From NCBI RefSeq assembly GCF_014203735.1, contig NZ_JACHJQ010000004.1, positions 496,001-560,000 on the forward strand: 64,000 nucleotides of DNA. The letters run 5' to 3'. This document shows, piece after piece, positions 42,465 through 50,611 of the stretch (position 1 is its first letter; each line of letters opens with the position of its first letter). The stretch comes from Actinophytocola algeriensis (lineage in GTDB: Bacteria; Actinomycetota; Actinomycetes; Mycobacteriales; Pseudonocardiaceae). A program made the position numbers and the translations under genes. The notes beneath the pieces are model-generated. The model searched no databases and was not told where the DNA came from. It saw only the letters and a list, made by a program, of their open reading frames with translations.

Positions 42465-43219
42465 CGGAAGCTCTCCACCGTGACCCCCGCCGCGGTCATG
42501 CCGTCCCGCACCGCGCGCACCAGCTCCAGCGCACCCGGTGTGTCACTGTGGACACACACCGACCGCGCGGGCATCGCCAGCACGGACCCGTCGACCGCCA
42601 CCACCGTGCCGTCGGTCGCGAACCGCACCGCGCGCCGCGCGACCACGTCCGGATCGTGCAGCACCGCACCGGGTTCGCGCCGCGACACCAGGCGGCCCTC
42701 CGGCGTGTACGCCCGGTCGGCGAACGCCTCCGCCACCGTCTCGAGCCCGGCCGCCTCGGCGAGCGCGAGCCACCGCGACCCCGGCATGCCGAGCACGGCG
42801 AGCGACGCGTCGAACGTCGTCACCGCCTCGACCACGGCCGCCGCCTGCTCCTCGTGCGTCGCGATCGCGTTGTACAGCGCGCCGTGCGGCTTCACGTACG
42901 CCAACCGTCCACCCGCGACCTCGGCCATGCCCCGCAGCGCGGCCATCTGGTACAGCAGGTCGTCGACCAGCTCGGCGGGCGGCATGTCGATGAAGCGCCT
43001 GCCGAACCCGGCCAGGTCGCGGTAGCCGACCTGCGCGCCGATCGACACGCCGTGCGCCACCGCGGTCACGCACGCGCGCCGGATCGTGCCGGGATCGCCC
43101 GCGTGGAAACCGCACGCGATGTTCGCGCTCGACACCACGGCGAGCAGCGCGTCGTCGTCGGCGATCCGCCACGCGCCGAACCCCTCGGCGATGTCGACGT
43201 TCAGGTCGATGACTGTCAC
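42461..43219 (-). CDS. pxpA: 5-oxoprolinase subunit A (LamB/YcsF family)
   Basis: 252 residues from GTG 43219, which overlaps the transporter stop as GTGA. VTVIDLNVDIAEGFGAWRIADDDALLAVVSSANIACGFHAGDP is the N-terminal LamB/YcsF signature. GAQVGYRDLAGFGRR and YVKPHGALYNAI complete the family motifs. The usual DLNCDxGE is DLNVDIAE here, with Val for Cys. PxpA is the hydrolase-like partner that, with the PxpBC fusion, cleaves 5-oxoproline (pyroglutamate), a damage product of glutamine, using ATP. Start is fixed by the overlap and the signature. Confidence 0.92.
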   Translation of the reverse strand: MTVIDLNVDIAEGFGAWRIADDDALLAVVSSANIACGFHAGDPGTIRRACVTAVAHGVSIGAQVGYRDLAGFGRRFIDMPPAELVDDLLYQMAALRGMAEVAGGRLAYVKPHGALYNAIATHEEQAAAVVEAVTTFDASLAVLGMPGSRWLALAEAAGLETVAEAFADRAYTPEGRLVSRREPGAVLHDPDVVARRAVRFATDGTVVAVDGSVLAMPARSVCVHSDTPGALELVRAVRDGMTAAGVTVESFR

Positions 43220-44535
43220 GACAGGACTTTCTCCTCGGCGGCGGGCGCGACCTCGTCCTCCTCGGCCGGGTCGCGGGCGAGCCACAAGCCAACCACGGTC
43301 AGCACGGCGGTGAGCCCCAGGTACACGCCCAGGATCCACCACGACTCGAACCAGTTCAGCAGGGCCGCGAGGATCAGCGGGGCGGGCGCGCCGCCGATGA
43401 CCCCCGCGAGGGTGTAGGCGAGCGAGCTGCCCGTGTACCGCAGCCGCGGCGAGAACTGCTCGGTGATCAGCGCGGCCTGCGGCCCGTACAGGGCGGCGTG
43501 GATGACCAGCGCGACCACGATGCCGAGTGCGAGCAGGACGAACGAGCCGCCGCTGACCATCGGGAAGAACACGAACGGCCAGATGGCCGCGGCGATCGTG
43601 CCGTACAGGTACAGCTTCCGCCGGTTCACGCGGTCGGACAGGGCGCCGAACGCGGGCATCAGCCCGAGCTGCACCGCCGAGCCGATCATGACCGCGGCCG
43701 AGCCCTGCGCCCGCGACATGTCCAGCTCGTTCACCATGTAGGTCAGGACGAACACGGTGAACAGCGAGTACATGACGTCCGGGCACACGCGCACGAGAAT
43801 CCCCGCGACCAGCGCCCGCCGCTCGGTCCGCGCGACCTCCGACACCGGCGCGCTCGGCTGTTCCTCCCGCTGGGCGATCGCCTTGAACACCGGCGTCTCC
43901 TCCAGCCGCAGCCGGATCCACAGGCCGAACCCGACGAGCACCGCCGACAGCAGGAACGCGACCCGCCAGCCCCACGACTCGAACGCGGCCTCGGTCAGCA
44001 GCGCGCCGAGCAGCGCGATCACGCCGTTGGCGAGCAGGGTGCCCGCCGGTGGGCCGATCTGCGCCGCCGACGCCCACAGCCCGCGCCGTTTCGGATCGCC
44101 GTACTCGCTGGACAGCAGCACCGCGCCGCCCCACTCGCCGCCGACCGCGACGCCCTGTGCGAACCGCAGCACCACCAGCAGGATCGCCGCCGTGCCGCCG
44201 ATCGTCGCGTACGTGGGCAGCAGGCCGATGAGGAACGTCGCGACCCCCGCCAGCATCAGCGTGTGGACCAGGACCTTCTTGCGGCCGATGACGTCGCCGA
44301 GCCTGCCGAACACGATGCCGCCGAGCGGGCGGGCGAGGTAGCCGATGGCGTAGGTCGAGAAGGCCGCCATGGTGCCCGCGAGGTCGTCGCCGGAAGGGAA
44401 GAACAGGTCACCGAACAGGGTCGCGGCGGCGACCGAGTAGGCGGCGAAGTCGTAGTACTCCAACGCTGTTCCGGACAGGCTCGCGGTGTAGGCCCGGCGC
44501 AGTGCTTTCTTGTCGACTCCCTGGTGTGTGGTCAT
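43216..44535 (-). CDS. MFS transporter, metabolite:H+ symporter (MHS) family
   Basis: 439 residues from ATG 44535; ATG codons a little upstream are also in frame and no strong ribosome site decides. MHS motifs: SGTALEYYDFAAYSVAAATLFGDLFFP, FGRLGDVIGRKKVLVHTL between helices 2 and 3, and RFAQGVAVGGEWGGAVLLSSEY in helix 4. The second half repeats at FGALSDRVNRRKLYLYG. These carriers import organic acids, proline/betaine or shikimate with protons. Coupled to pxpA by a GTGA overlap, so the likely substrate is 5-oxoproline or a related acid. Probably transcribed from the gap shared with the IclR-like gene. Confidence 0.88.
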   Translation of the reverse strand: MTTHQGVDKKALRRAYTASLSGTALEYYDFAAYSVAAATLFGDLFFPSGDDLAGTMAAFSTYAIGYLARPLGGIVFGRLGDVIGRKKVLVHTLMLAGVATFLIGLLPTYATIGGTAAILLVVLRFAQGVAVGGEWGGAVLLSSEYGDPKRRGLWASAAQIGPPAGTLLANGVIALLGALLTEAAFESWGWRVAFLLSAVLVGFGLWIRLRLEETPVFKAIAQREEQPSAPVSEVARTERRALVAGILVRVCPDVMYSLFTVFVLTYMVNELDMSRAQGSAAVMIGSAVQLGLMPAFGALSDRVNRRKLYLYGTIAAAIWPFVFFPMVSGGSFVLLALGIVVALVIHAALYGPQAALITEQFSPRLRYTGSSLAYTLAGVIGGAPAPLILAALLNWFESWWILGVYLGLTAVLTVVGLWLARDPAEEDEVAPAAEEKVLS

Positions 44536-44640
44536 CGTGCACATCCGTTCGGCAGGGATCCAGGTCACACTGAGGGTAGAAAATTGTCCCACGATCCTGC
44601 AATACTACGTTTTCAATCTGGAACGGAAGGGGCGACGCGC

Positions 44641-45033
44641 ATGACGACCGTGACCTCCAACCGAGCGGTCCGCAACGCGTTCCAGCTGCTCGAGCTACTG
44701 TCCGGCGCCCCGGACGGCATACGGCTCGCACGGCTGGTGGAGATCAGCGGGCAGCCGAAGACCACCGTGCACCGCCTGCTCCACACGCTGGCGGACCTGG
44801 ACATCGTGTGCCACGACGACGACCGCTACCACCTGAACGCGAGCTGGCAACGGTTCGGCGGCGATCAGTTCAGCGCTCCGATCGTGGGTGGTGACGGCAG
44901 GCAGCTGGCGGGCCTCACGCTCCGCACCCCGGCTCCGGTGTCGTGCGAGGCGACCGCGGACCGTCTGCGTCGGCTGGTGTCCGATCTGGCGGTGGCCGTG
45001 TCGCGGCGGATCGGTGTGCGGGACTCGGTCTAG
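44641..45033 (+). CDS. IclR-like regulator with the middle of the effector domain missing
   Basis: 130 residues; normal IclR proteins have about 250. Residues 1-70 are an intact IclR winged HTH (AVRNAFQLLELLSGAPDGIRLARLVEISGQPKTTVHRLLHTLADLDIVCHDDDRYHLNASWQRFG). The rest, FSAPIVGGDGRQLAGLTLRTP then ADRLRRLVSDLAVAVSRRIG, corresponds to the last strand-helix part of the IclR effector domain (family form: APV.d..G..vaal, V...A..iS..lG). About 110 residues between are absent, in frame. It may still bind DNA but should not sense the usual ligand. Divergent from the MHS/pxp operon. Confidence 0.78.
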   Translation: MTTVTSNRAVRNAFQLLELLSGAPDGIRLARLVEISGQPKTTVHRLLHTLADLDIVCHDDDRYHLNASWQRFGGDQFSAPIVGGDGRQLAGLTLRTPAPVSCEATADRLRRLVSDLAVAVSRRIGVRDSV

Positions 45034-45087
45034 TGCCATGGGGTCACCGCCCGCGGCGATGCGCGTGCCCTTCGCGTGGCGGGTGCT

Positions 45088-45134
45088 GTGAATGGCGCGT
45101 TGACGGCGCTCAACGCCGTGAAAGCGCCATTCAC
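45088..45134. terminator. Nested hairpin between convergent genes
   Basis: Outer arms GTGAATGGCGCGTT (45088-45101) and AAAGCGCCATTCAC (45121-45134) pair at 13 of 14 positions. Inner arms ACGGCG (45103-45108) and CGCCGT (45114-45119) close a short loop. It ends two converging genes and shares the TGCCGTGAA core with the repeats at 16511 and 36541. Confidence 0.7.
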
Positions 45135-45177
45135 GGCAGAAGACCCGGGCCGGTTGAACCGCCGCCAATACCCCCGG

Positions 45178-46608
45178 TCAGCGTGGTGGGCGCAGTGCCA
45201 GCTGGGCGCCCAGTTCGCGGACGACCTTCACCAGTAGGTCGATGTCGGCCTCCGTGGTGCGCCAGTTGACGATCGCCGGGCGTAGGGCGATCATTCCTCT
45301 GTAGACGGTGGTGCCCACGTACACTCGGCCGTCGTCCAGGATGGCTTTGCCCAGTGCGGTGTTGAGCGCGTCGAGGTCGTGGTTCGGGGCGGTGTAGCGG
45401 AAGCACACCACGCACAGCTGTGCGGGCGCGAGCAGTTCGAGGTCAGGGGACTGGTCGACGAGGAACTCCAGCCGCTCCGCCAGGTCGAGGTGGCGCTCCA
45501 CCATCGCCCGGTGTCCCGTCCGGCCGTACGCCCGCAGCGACGCCCAGATCGGCAGTGCCCTTGCCCGCCGGGACGACTCCGGGCCGAGGCAGTTGTAGTC
45601 GATCGACGTGTCGTCCATCGGCGCCAGGTACGGGGCGTTCCACGACCCGAACGTCGTGCCCAGTCGTTCCGGCTCCCGGACGAACGCGAACCCGCTCTCG
45701 TACGGCACGTTCAGCCACTTGTGCCCGTCCGCGGCGACCGAGTCCGCGCGCGCCACGCCGTCGACCAGGTGTGCGGTCCTCGGGGACAGCGCGGCGAACA
45801 GCCCGAAGGCGCCGTCGACGTGCAGCCACGCGCCGTGCGCCTCCGCCAGGTCCGCCATGTCGGACAGCGGGTCGAAGTCACCCGCGTTCACCTCGCCCGC
45901 ACACCCGACGAGCACGGCGGGGCCGGACGACAACGCCGCCCGCATGCCGTCGAGGTCCGCCCGGCCCGCGTCGTCGCTGGCGAGGACCTGGACCGTGTCG
46001 CGGCCGTAACCCAGTATCTGCAACGCTTTCCGCACGCTGGCGTGCACGTAGCCGCTCGCGATCACCGGCATGCGCGGCAGCCCGGCGATGCCGTCCGCGG
46101 CCACGTCGACCCCGTGCTGCTCGCCCCACCACTGGCGCGCGCACGCCAGCCCGGTCAGGTTCGCGAACGTGGCACTCGGTGTGAGCACCCCACCCCAGTC
46201 CGGCGGCAGCCCGAAGAGGTCCCTGAGCCAGCGCAGCGTGACGGTCTCCGCCGTGGTGGCGAACGCGGACGCGGTCCACATCCCGCCGACCTGGTCGAGC
46301 AGTGACGTGACCCAGTCGCCCGCCATCGCGGCCGGGGTGGACCCGCCGACGACGAAGTGGAAGAACCGGGGGCCAGACGAGTGCGTGGCCGCCGCGGTAC
46401 CGATCCGCAACAGCTCCGCGACCGAGTCGGGGGCGCCGTGGCCGTCCTCGGGCAACGGCCCGTCGAGCCCGTCGAGCAGCGGGAGGCTTGCGACGTCCCG
46501 GACCAGCCGCGCATCGAGCCCGGCCAGGTAGTCCGGCGCCGCCGCGGCCACGGAGGACAGGACGTCCTCGGCTTTATCTCGGTCGAACAATGGGTCCATG
46601 TATGCCAT
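45178..46608 (-). CDS. PLP-dependent amino-acid decarboxylase (group II, aromatic-L-amino-acid type)
   Basis: 476 residues from ATG 46608; ATG 46599 is a second choice. Group II decarboxylase features: RFFHFVVGGSTPAAMAGDWVTSLLDQVGGMW, GVLTPSATFANLTGLACARQWW, WLHVDGAFG with the PLP-pairing Asp, and SVAADGHKWLNVPYESGF with the Schiff-base Lys. It decarboxylates an aromatic or related amino acid in the cytoplasm. The PLP-stacking His is at ASGYVHASVRKAL. Neither an amine transporter nor a biosynthetic cluster lies beside it. Its start is 11 bp from the divergent DUF4291 start, so promoters must overlap. Confidence 0.88.
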   Translation of the reverse strand: MAYMDPLFDRDKAEDVLSSVAAAAPDYLAGLDARLVRDVASLPLLDGLDGPLPEDGHGAPDSVAELLRIGTAAATHSSGPRFFHFVVGGSTPAAMAGDWVTSLLDQVGGMWTASAFATTAETVTLRWLRDLFGLPPDWGGVLTPSATFANLTGLACARQWWGEQHGVDVAADGIAGLPRMPVIASGYVHASVRKALQILGYGRDTVQVLASDDAGRADLDGMRAALSSGPAVLVGCAGEVNAGDFDPLSDMADLAEAHGAWLHVDGAFGLFAALSPRTAHLVDGVARADSVAADGHKWLNVPYESGFAFVREPERLGTTFGSWNAPYLAPMDDTSIDYNCLGPESSRRARALPIWASLRAYGRTGHRAMVERHLDLAERLEFLVDQSPDLELLAPAQLCVVCFRYTAPNHDLDALNTALGKAILDDGRVYVGTTVYRGMIALRPAIVNWRTTEADIDLLVKVVRELGAQLALRPPR

Positions 46609-46619
46609 TGTGGCGGCAC

Positions 46620-47204
46620 ATGCGAAAGATCAGAGCCCTTTACACGCCGGAGACGATCACCGTCTACCAGGCCTATCCACCCGGCATCGCCCGCCCCGCG
46701 CTCGCCGCGGGCCGGTTCGTGCCGCCGTTCAAGCGCGACCGGATGACCTGGATCAAGCCGTCGTTCCTGTGGATGATGTACCGCTGCGGGTGGGCCACCA
46801 AGCCGGACCAGGAAACCGTCCTCGCCGTGGAGATCACGCGCGCCGGCTTCGAGGAAGCGCTGAGCGGCGCGTGCCTCTCCCACCACGACCCCGGCCGGTA
46901 CGCCTCGCGCGAGGAGTGGTCGCGGCAGCTGAAGGAGAGCCCGGTCCGGGTCCAGTGGGACCCCGAACGGTCGCTCCGCCTCGCCGCCCTGCCGTACCGG
47001 TCGCTGCAGGTGGGGCTGTCGGGCCCGGCCGTGCACCGGTACGTGGACGAATGGCTGGTCCGGTTGACCGACGTGACGCCGCTGGCGCGGGAGATCCACG
47101 AGCTGGTCCTCGCTGGTGACGACGACACCGCGCGGGCGCTGCTCCCGGTCGAGGAGGAGTACCCGCTCCCCGAGGACATCGCCGCGCACGTCAACGCCTC
47201 CTGA
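46620..47204 (+). CDS. DUF4291 family protein
   Basis: 194 residues from ATG 46620. The family is recognisable by IRALYTPETITVYQAYPPGIARPALAAGRF and the striking RMTWIKPSFLWMMYRCGWATKPDQE, followed by VQWDPERSLRLAALPYRSLQVGLSG. Function of DUF4291 is unknown; the conserved Trp/Met/Lys core suggests a binding pocket rather than a known catalytic site. No signal peptide. It is divergent from the decarboxylase, with almost no space between the two starts; a leaderless transcript is possible. Confidence 0.85.
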   Translation: MRKIRALYTPETITVYQAYPPGIARPALAAGRFVPPFKRDRMTWIKPSFLWMMYRCGWATKPDQETVLAVEITRAGFEEALSGACLSHHDPGRYASREEWSRQLKESPVRVQWDPERSLRLAALPYRSLQVGLSGPAVHRYVDEWLVRLTDVTPLAREIHELVLAGDDDTARALLPVEEEYPLPEDIAAHVNAS

Positions 47205-47216
47205 CTACACGCGGTG

Positions 47217-47256
47217 ACAGGTCTGGACAAATTGGGCAGCATTGGTCTAGACAATT
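47217..47256 (+). promoter_or_regulatory. Two DasR-like dre sites upstream of the chitinase operon
   Basis: ATTGGTCTAGACAATT (47241-47256) matches the dre core TGGTCTAGACCA at 11 of 12 positions. ACAGGTCTGGACAAAT (47217-47232) matches at 9 of 12. Their centres are about 24 bp apart and 55-80 bp before the chitinase start. DasR is the GntR-type N-acetylglucosamine regulator that controls chitinases in Streptomyces, so GlcNAc control is inferred. Confidence 0.7.
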
Positions 47257-47303
47257 AGTACCTCGCGGCCACCCCCTGCTCGCCGCGTGTTTCGGAGGTT
47301 GTC

Positions 47304-48878
47304 ATGCGACGCCGCCTGTCCACGGTCCTCGCCGCGCTCGTCCTCGGGCTGGCCGGAACCATCACCACCGCGACCCCCGCGCTCGCCGCCGGGGAGACCG
47401 CGACCTTCACCAAGACCTCCGACTGGGGCTCCGGTTGGGAAGGCAAGTACACGATCACCAACGCCGGCACGGCGTCGATCTCGAGCTGGCGCGTCGAGTT
47501 CGACCTCCCGCCGGGCACCACGCTCGGCAGCTACTGGGACGCGCTGCTCACCTCGAGCGGCAACCACCACACGTTCACCAACCGCGAGTACAACGGTTCG
47601 CTCGCGCCCGGCGCGTCGGTGAGCTTCGGGTTCCTCGGGAACGGCTCCGGCGCGCCGCAGAACTGCCGGATCAACGGTGCGAGCTGCACCGGCGGCACCG
47701 ACCCGCAACCGGGAGTGCCCGGGGTGCCGGGCAACGTGCGCGTCACCGGCACCACCGCGTCGGCCATCACGCTCGGCTGGAACGCCGCCTCCGGCGCGAC
47801 GGGCTACCGCGTGTACGAGGGCACGGCGCTGCGCACCACGGTCACCGGCACGTCGACCACGTTCAGCGGCCTCCCCGCCTGCACCTCGCGGACATACACG
47901 GTCGCCGCGTACAACTCCGTCGGTGAGTCCGCGCGCAGCGCGCCGGTCACCGGCACCACGACCGGCTGCCAGCAGACCGACCTGCCGCGCCACTTCCTCA
48001 CCGGCTACTGGCACAACTTCGTCAACCCGGCGACCGAGCTGCGGCTGTCGGCCGTGCCGAACGAGTACGACCTGGTCGCGGTGGCCTTCGCGGAGGCCAC
48101 GTCCACCCCGGGTGCGGTCACGTTCGGTGTCGACCCCGGGCTCTCGACCGCGCTGGGCGGCTACACGAACGCCCAGTTCAAGGCGGACGTGACCACGCTG
48201 AAGTCGCGTGGCAAGAAGGTGATCCTGTCGGTCGGCGGTGAGGCGGGCCGGGTGTCGGTCGGCGACTCGGCGTCGGCGGCGAACTTCGCCAACAGCGTCC
48301 GGTCGATCATGACCGAGTACGGCTTCGACGGCGTCGACATCGACCTGGAGAACGGCCTCAACCCGACGTACATGGCGCAGGCGCTGCGGAGCCTGCGCGG
48401 CGCGGTCGGTTCGAGCCTGATCATCACGATGGCGCCGCAGACGATCGACATGCAGTCCACCGGCGGCTCGTACTTCGCGCTCGCACTGTCCATCAAGGAC
48501 ATCCTGACGGTCGTGCACACGCAGTTCTACAACTCGGGCTCGATGCTCGGCTGCGACCAGTCGGCCGCGTACTCGCAGGGCAACGTCAACTTCATCACCG
48601 CCCTCACGTGCATCCAGCTGGAGAACGGGCTGCGGCCCGACCAGGTCGCCGTCGGCCTGCCCGCGGGACCCGGCGCGGCCGGTGGCGGGATCGTCGCGCC
48701 GTCGGTGGTGAACAACGCGCTCGACTGCCTCGCGCGCGGCACGAACTGCGGCTCGTTCCGGCCACCGCGCACGTACCCGGAGATCCGCGGCGCGATGACG
48801 TGGTCGATCAACTGGGACGTCGCCAACGGCAACGGTTTCGCGCGCACGGTCGCGCCGCACCTGGACACGCTGCCATGA
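47304..48878 (+). CDS. Secreted GH18 chitinase with CBM2 and FN3 domains
   Basis: 524 residues from ATG 47304 with GGAGG upstream. Signal peptide 1-29 (ATPALAAG). A CBM2-type cellulose/chitin-binding domain spans about 30-130 (WGSGWEGKYTITNAGTASISSW). FN3 spans about 142-225 (PGNVRVTGTTASAITLGWNAASGATGYRVYEG). GH18 follows from about 230 with HFLTGYWHNF, ILSVGGEAG and the catalytic FDGVDIDLEN (D-x-x-D-x-D-x-E). It cleaves chitin outside the cell through substrate-assisted catalysis. Behind dre-like sites; the next chitinase starts on its stop as ATGA. Confidence 0.92.
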   Translation: MRRRLSTVLAALVLGLAGTITTATPALAAGETATFTKTSDWGSGWEGKYTITNAGTASISSWRVEFDLPPGTTLGSYWDALLTSSGNHHTFTNREYNGSLAPGASVSFGFLGNGSGAPQNCRINGASCTGGTDPQPGVPGVPGNVRVTGTTASAITLGWNAASGATGYRVYEGTALRTTVTGTSTTFSGLPACTSRTYTVAAYNSVGESARSAPVTGTTTGCQQTDLPRHFLTGYWHNFVNPATELRLSAVPNEYDLVAVAFAEATSTPGAVTFGVDPGLSTALGGYTNAQFKADVTTLKSRGKKVILSVGGEAGRVSVGDSASAANFANSVRSIMTEYGFDGVDIDLENGLNPTYMAQALRSLRGAVGSSLIITMAPQTIDMQSTGGSYFALALSIKDILTVVHTQFYNSGSMLGCDQSAAYSQGNVNFITALTCIQLENGLRPDQVAVGLPAGPGAAGGGIVAPSVVNNALDCLARGTNCGSFRPPRTYPEIRGAMTWSINWDVANGNGFARTVAPHLDTLP

Positions 48879-50611
48879 GGCGCGCGGTGGCGGCCGCTGC
48901 CGCACTCCTGATGGCGGTCGTGTTCGCGCAGCCGGTGTCGGCCGCGAACCTGTTGACCAACGCGGGTTTCGAGTCCGGCTCGCTGTCCGGCTGGTCGTGC
49001 TCGGGTGGCTCGGTGGTGTCCTCGCCGGTCCACTCGGGGAGCTACGCGCTCTCCGCATCGGACCTCGGGAAGTGCACACAGACGGTGACGGTCCGGCCGA
49101 GCACGACGTACACGGTGTCGGCCTGGGTGCGCGGCAACCCGGTGTACCTCGGCGTGACCGGCGGACCGTCCACCTGGGCCGCACCGTCGGCGTACCAGCA
49201 GCTGTCGCTGACGTTCACCAGCGGCGCGAGCCAGACGTCGGCCGAGCTGTACCTGCACGGCTGGTACGGCGCGGGCACCTACTACGCGGACGACGTGGTG
49301 TTCGACGGCCCGGGCGGCGGCAACCCGGGAACCCCTGCCACACCGGGGACGCCGTCGGCCACCGCGACCGCGTCGTCGATCACCCTGTCGTGGCCCGCGG
49401 TCGGCGGCGCGACCGGTTACCGCGTGTACGAGGGATCTTCCTTGCGCACCACGGTGTCCGGCACGTCGGCCACCGTGGGCGGCCTCGGCGCCTGCGCGAC
49501 GCACACGTACACCGTCGCCGCCTACAACGCGGCGGGGGAGTCGGCCCGCAGCGCACCGGTGTCGGCGACGACCACCGGCTGCCAGCAGGCGGACCTGCCG
49601 CGCCACGCGCTGATCGGGTACCTGCACGCGAGCTTCGCCAACGGCTCCGGGTACGTGCGGATGGCGGACGTGCCCGCGGCGTGGGACGTCATCAACCTGG
49701 CGTTCGGCGAGCCGACGACGGTGACGAGCGGTGACATCCGGTTCGCGCTCTGCCCGGTGGCGGAGTGCCCGAACGTGGAGTCGGAGGCGGACTTCACCGC
49801 CGGGATCCGCGCGAAGCAGGCACAGGGCAAGAAGGTGCTGCTGTCGATCGGCGGCCAGAACGGCCAGGTACAGCTGACGACCACGGCGGCCCGCGACAAG
49901 TTCGTGCAGTCGGTGGCGGCGATCATCGACAAGTACGGCCTTGACGGTCTGGACGTCGACTTCGAGGGCCACTCGCTGTACCTCAACGCCGGTGACACCG
50001 ACTTCCGCAACCCGACGACGCCGGTGGTCGTGAACCTGATCGCCGCGCTGAAGTCGCTGAAGGCCCGCTACGGCAGCGACTTCGTGCTGACGATGGCGCC
50101 GGAGACCTTCTTCGTCCAGGTCGGCCACCAGTTCTACGGCGGTGCCGGTGGCGGCGACAATCGGACGGGCTCGTACCTCCCGGTGATCCACGCGATGCGG
50201 GACGCGCTGACCGTGCTGCACGTGCAGGACTACAACTCGGGCCCGGTGATGGGGCTGGACGGCCAGTACCACAACATGGGCGGCGCGGACTTCCACATCG
50301 CGATGACCGACATGGTCAAGGCCGGTTTCCCGGTGGCGCGTACCGGCCACACGTTCCCGGGGCTGCGGGAGGACCAGATCGCGTTCGGCCTCCCGGCAGC
50401 GGTCAGCGCGGGCAACGGCTACACGCCACCCTCGGCGGTGCACGACGCGCTGAACTGCCTGGCACGCAACCAGAGCTGCGGTGGCTACACGCTGCGCGGC
50501 GGCGCGTCACCGGCCATCCGCGGCCTGATGACGTGGTCGATCAACTGGGACAGGTACTACGGATGGGAGTTCCAGAACAGCCACGAGCCGTTCCTCAACG
50601 GGCTGCCGTGA
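48875..50611 (+). CDS. Secreted GH18 chitinase with N-terminal carbohydrate-binding and FN3 domains
   Basis: 578 residues from ATG 48875, overlapping the first chitinase stop as ATGA, so both enzymes are translated together. Signal peptide 1-23 (AQPVSAAN). About 24-145 is a CenC/CBM16-type jelly roll (NLLTNAGFESGSLSGWSCSGGS). FN3 follows, closely similar to that of the first chitinase (ATGYRVYEG, HTYTVAAYNAAGESARSAPV). GH18 has HALIGYLHASF, VLLSIGGQNG and LDGLDVDFEG with the catalytic Glu. The different binding domain suggests a complementary substrate face. Its 3' end overlaps the convergent SDR gene by 17 bp. Confidence 0.92.
   Translation: MRRAVAAAAALLMAVVFAQPVSAANLLTNAGFESGSLSGWSCSGGSVVSSPVHSGSYALSASDLGKCTQTVTVRPSTTYTVSAWVRGNPVYLGVTGGPSTWAAPSAYQQLSLTFTSGASQTSAELYLHGWYGAGTYYADDVVFDGPGGGNPGTPATPGTPSATATASSITLSWPAVGGATGYRVYEGSSLRTTVSGTSATVGGLGACATHTYTVAAYNAAGESARSAPVSATTTGCQQADLPRHALIGYLHASFANGSGYVRMADVPAAWDVINLAFGEPTTVTSGDIRFALCPVAECPNVESEADFTAGIRAKQAQGKKVLLSIGGQNGQVQLTTTAARDKFVQSVAAIIDKYGLDGLDVDFEGHSLYLNAGDTDFRNPTTPVVVNLIAALKSLKARYGSDFVLTMAPETFFVQVGHQFYGGAGGGDNRTGSYLPVIHAMRDALTVLHVQDYNSGPVMGLDGQYHNMGGADFHIAMTDMVKAGFPVARTGHTFPGLREDQIAFGLPAAVSAGNGYTPPSAVHDALNCLARNQSCGGYTLRGGASPAIRGLMTWSINWDRYYGWEFQNSHEPFLNGLP

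Noticed and set aside
47217-47256. Attachment site or transposon end near the chitinases
   Set aside because: No transposase or integrase is nearby; the palindromic cores fit dre operators better.
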